A stretch of DNA of 64,000 nucleotides from Moraxella sp. VT-16-12 (GTDB lineage: Bacteria; Pseudomonadota; Gammaproteobacteria; Pseudomonadales; Moraxellaceae), in assembly GCF_002224245.2 (NCBI RefSeq), contig NZ_NKHK02000004.1:62001-126000 (forward strand). The letters run 5' to 3'. Numbering within the stretch: the stretch's first letter is position 1; each line of letters opens with the position of its first letter. This document shows, piece after piece, positions 63,763 through 64,000 of this stretch. The notes beneath the pieces are model-generated. The model did no database searches. It had not been told where the DNA came from and worked only from the letters and a program-made list of their open reading frames with translations. The translations under genes were made by a program, and so were the position numbers.

Positions 63763-64000
63763 TTACACCTTATCAAGAGCCTGCTCTAAATCAGCAATCA
63801 AATCATCAATATGCTCAATACCAATGGACAAACGCACCATGTCTTCGCTCACCCCAGCTTTGGCAAGCTCATCGGTGCTCAGCTGACGGTGTGTGGTGCT
63901 GGCAGGGTGGCAAGCCAGACTTTTGGCATCACCAATATTGACAAGGCGAGTAAATAATCCTAAGGCATCAATAAAGCGAGTGCCACCTGCAACGCCATCT
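63763..64000 (-). CDS. metY: O-acetylhomoserine sulfhydrylase (C-terminal part)
   Basis: The last 79 residues of a PLP-dependent Cys/Met metabolism enzyme, running off the window. GGTRFIDALGLFTRLVNIGDAKSLACHPASTTH and VRLSIGIEHIDDLIADLEQAL are typical of the O-acetylhomoserine aminocarboxypropyltransferase group. It makes homocysteine, the substrate of the nearby MetE. The exact substrate (acetyl versus succinyl) cannot be seen in this fragment. The gene symbol is shared with an unrelated initiator-tRNA name. Confidence 0.88.
   Translation of the reverse strand, partial: DGVAGGTRFIDALGLFTRLVNIGDAKSLACHPASTTHRQLSTDELAKAGVSEDMVRLSIGIEHIDDLIADLEQALDKV

Overview
The window looks like a chromosomal segment of a Moraxella species (Gammaproteobacteria, Moraxellaceae). 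The best evidence is a BRO-type class A beta-lactamase (Tat signal plus lipobox) inside a split gatCAB operon, together with a Moraxellaceae-like housekeeping order: mreBCD-maf-rng, the complete S10-spc-alpha ribosomal cluster, minCDE, TPR-lolB-ispE-tRNA(Gln)-prs, and tRNA(fMet)-rimP-nusA-infB-rbfA-truB. I see no transposase, integrase, rRNA operon or CRISPR array. The species cannot be fixed from sequence alone.

Layout. 1-4410 (minus): gatC, a small exported protein, gatA, the ruins of a PIN-type toxin-antitoxin pair, the bro beta-lactamase and the start of gatB. 4756-9220: cell shape (mreBCD), Maf and RNase G. 9234-23297: 29 ribosomal, secY and rpoA genes in one direction. Four promoter-like elements lie at 9234, 14531, 16672 and 20308, each with hairpins or dyads nearby. 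23370-28136: YciO-like protein, EF-P hydroxylase, HemA, and divergent AhpC and OxyR. 28204-31522: an accessory block of six small genes of mostly unknown function behind a 7-5-7 palindrome. 31539-34541: envelope genes (OmpA-like lipoprotein, acyltransferase, voltage-sensor-like membrane protein). 34801-36700: minCDE. 36790-41764: TPR protein, lolB, ispE, tRNA-Gln, prs. 41862-48549: initiator tRNA and the rimP-truB translation block. 48648-50196: a small outer-membrane barrel, two decayed genes and an orphan terminator. 50254-56892: a lipid/envelope gene cluster resembling E. coli ynbABCD with an added patatin-like protein and an SDR. 57032-64000: metE and metR with small companions, ubiM-like hydroxylase, ApbE and the end of metY.

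How the genes fit together. Most of the window is growth machinery: ribosomal proteins, RNA polymerase alpha, SecY, initiator tRNA, IF2, NusA, RbfA, tRNA and EF-P modification, divisome placement and cell-wall elongation. The accessory parts are three. First, the beta-lactamase and TA remnant sit between gatA and gatB. Second, the HTH-regulated operon at 28.3-31.5 kb encodes a glycine-rich membrane protein, a helical partner, a Cys-rich YkgJ-like miniprotein and two further unknowns. Third, the ynb-like cluster at 50.3-56.9 kb holds a CDP-alcohol phosphatidyltransferase, a CdsA-like cytidylyltransferase, a hydrolase-methyltransferase fusion, a PAP2-phosphatase fusion, an SDR and a patatin homologue that has lost its canonical Ser/Asp dyad. 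The second and third blocks are the best candidates for undescribed biology.
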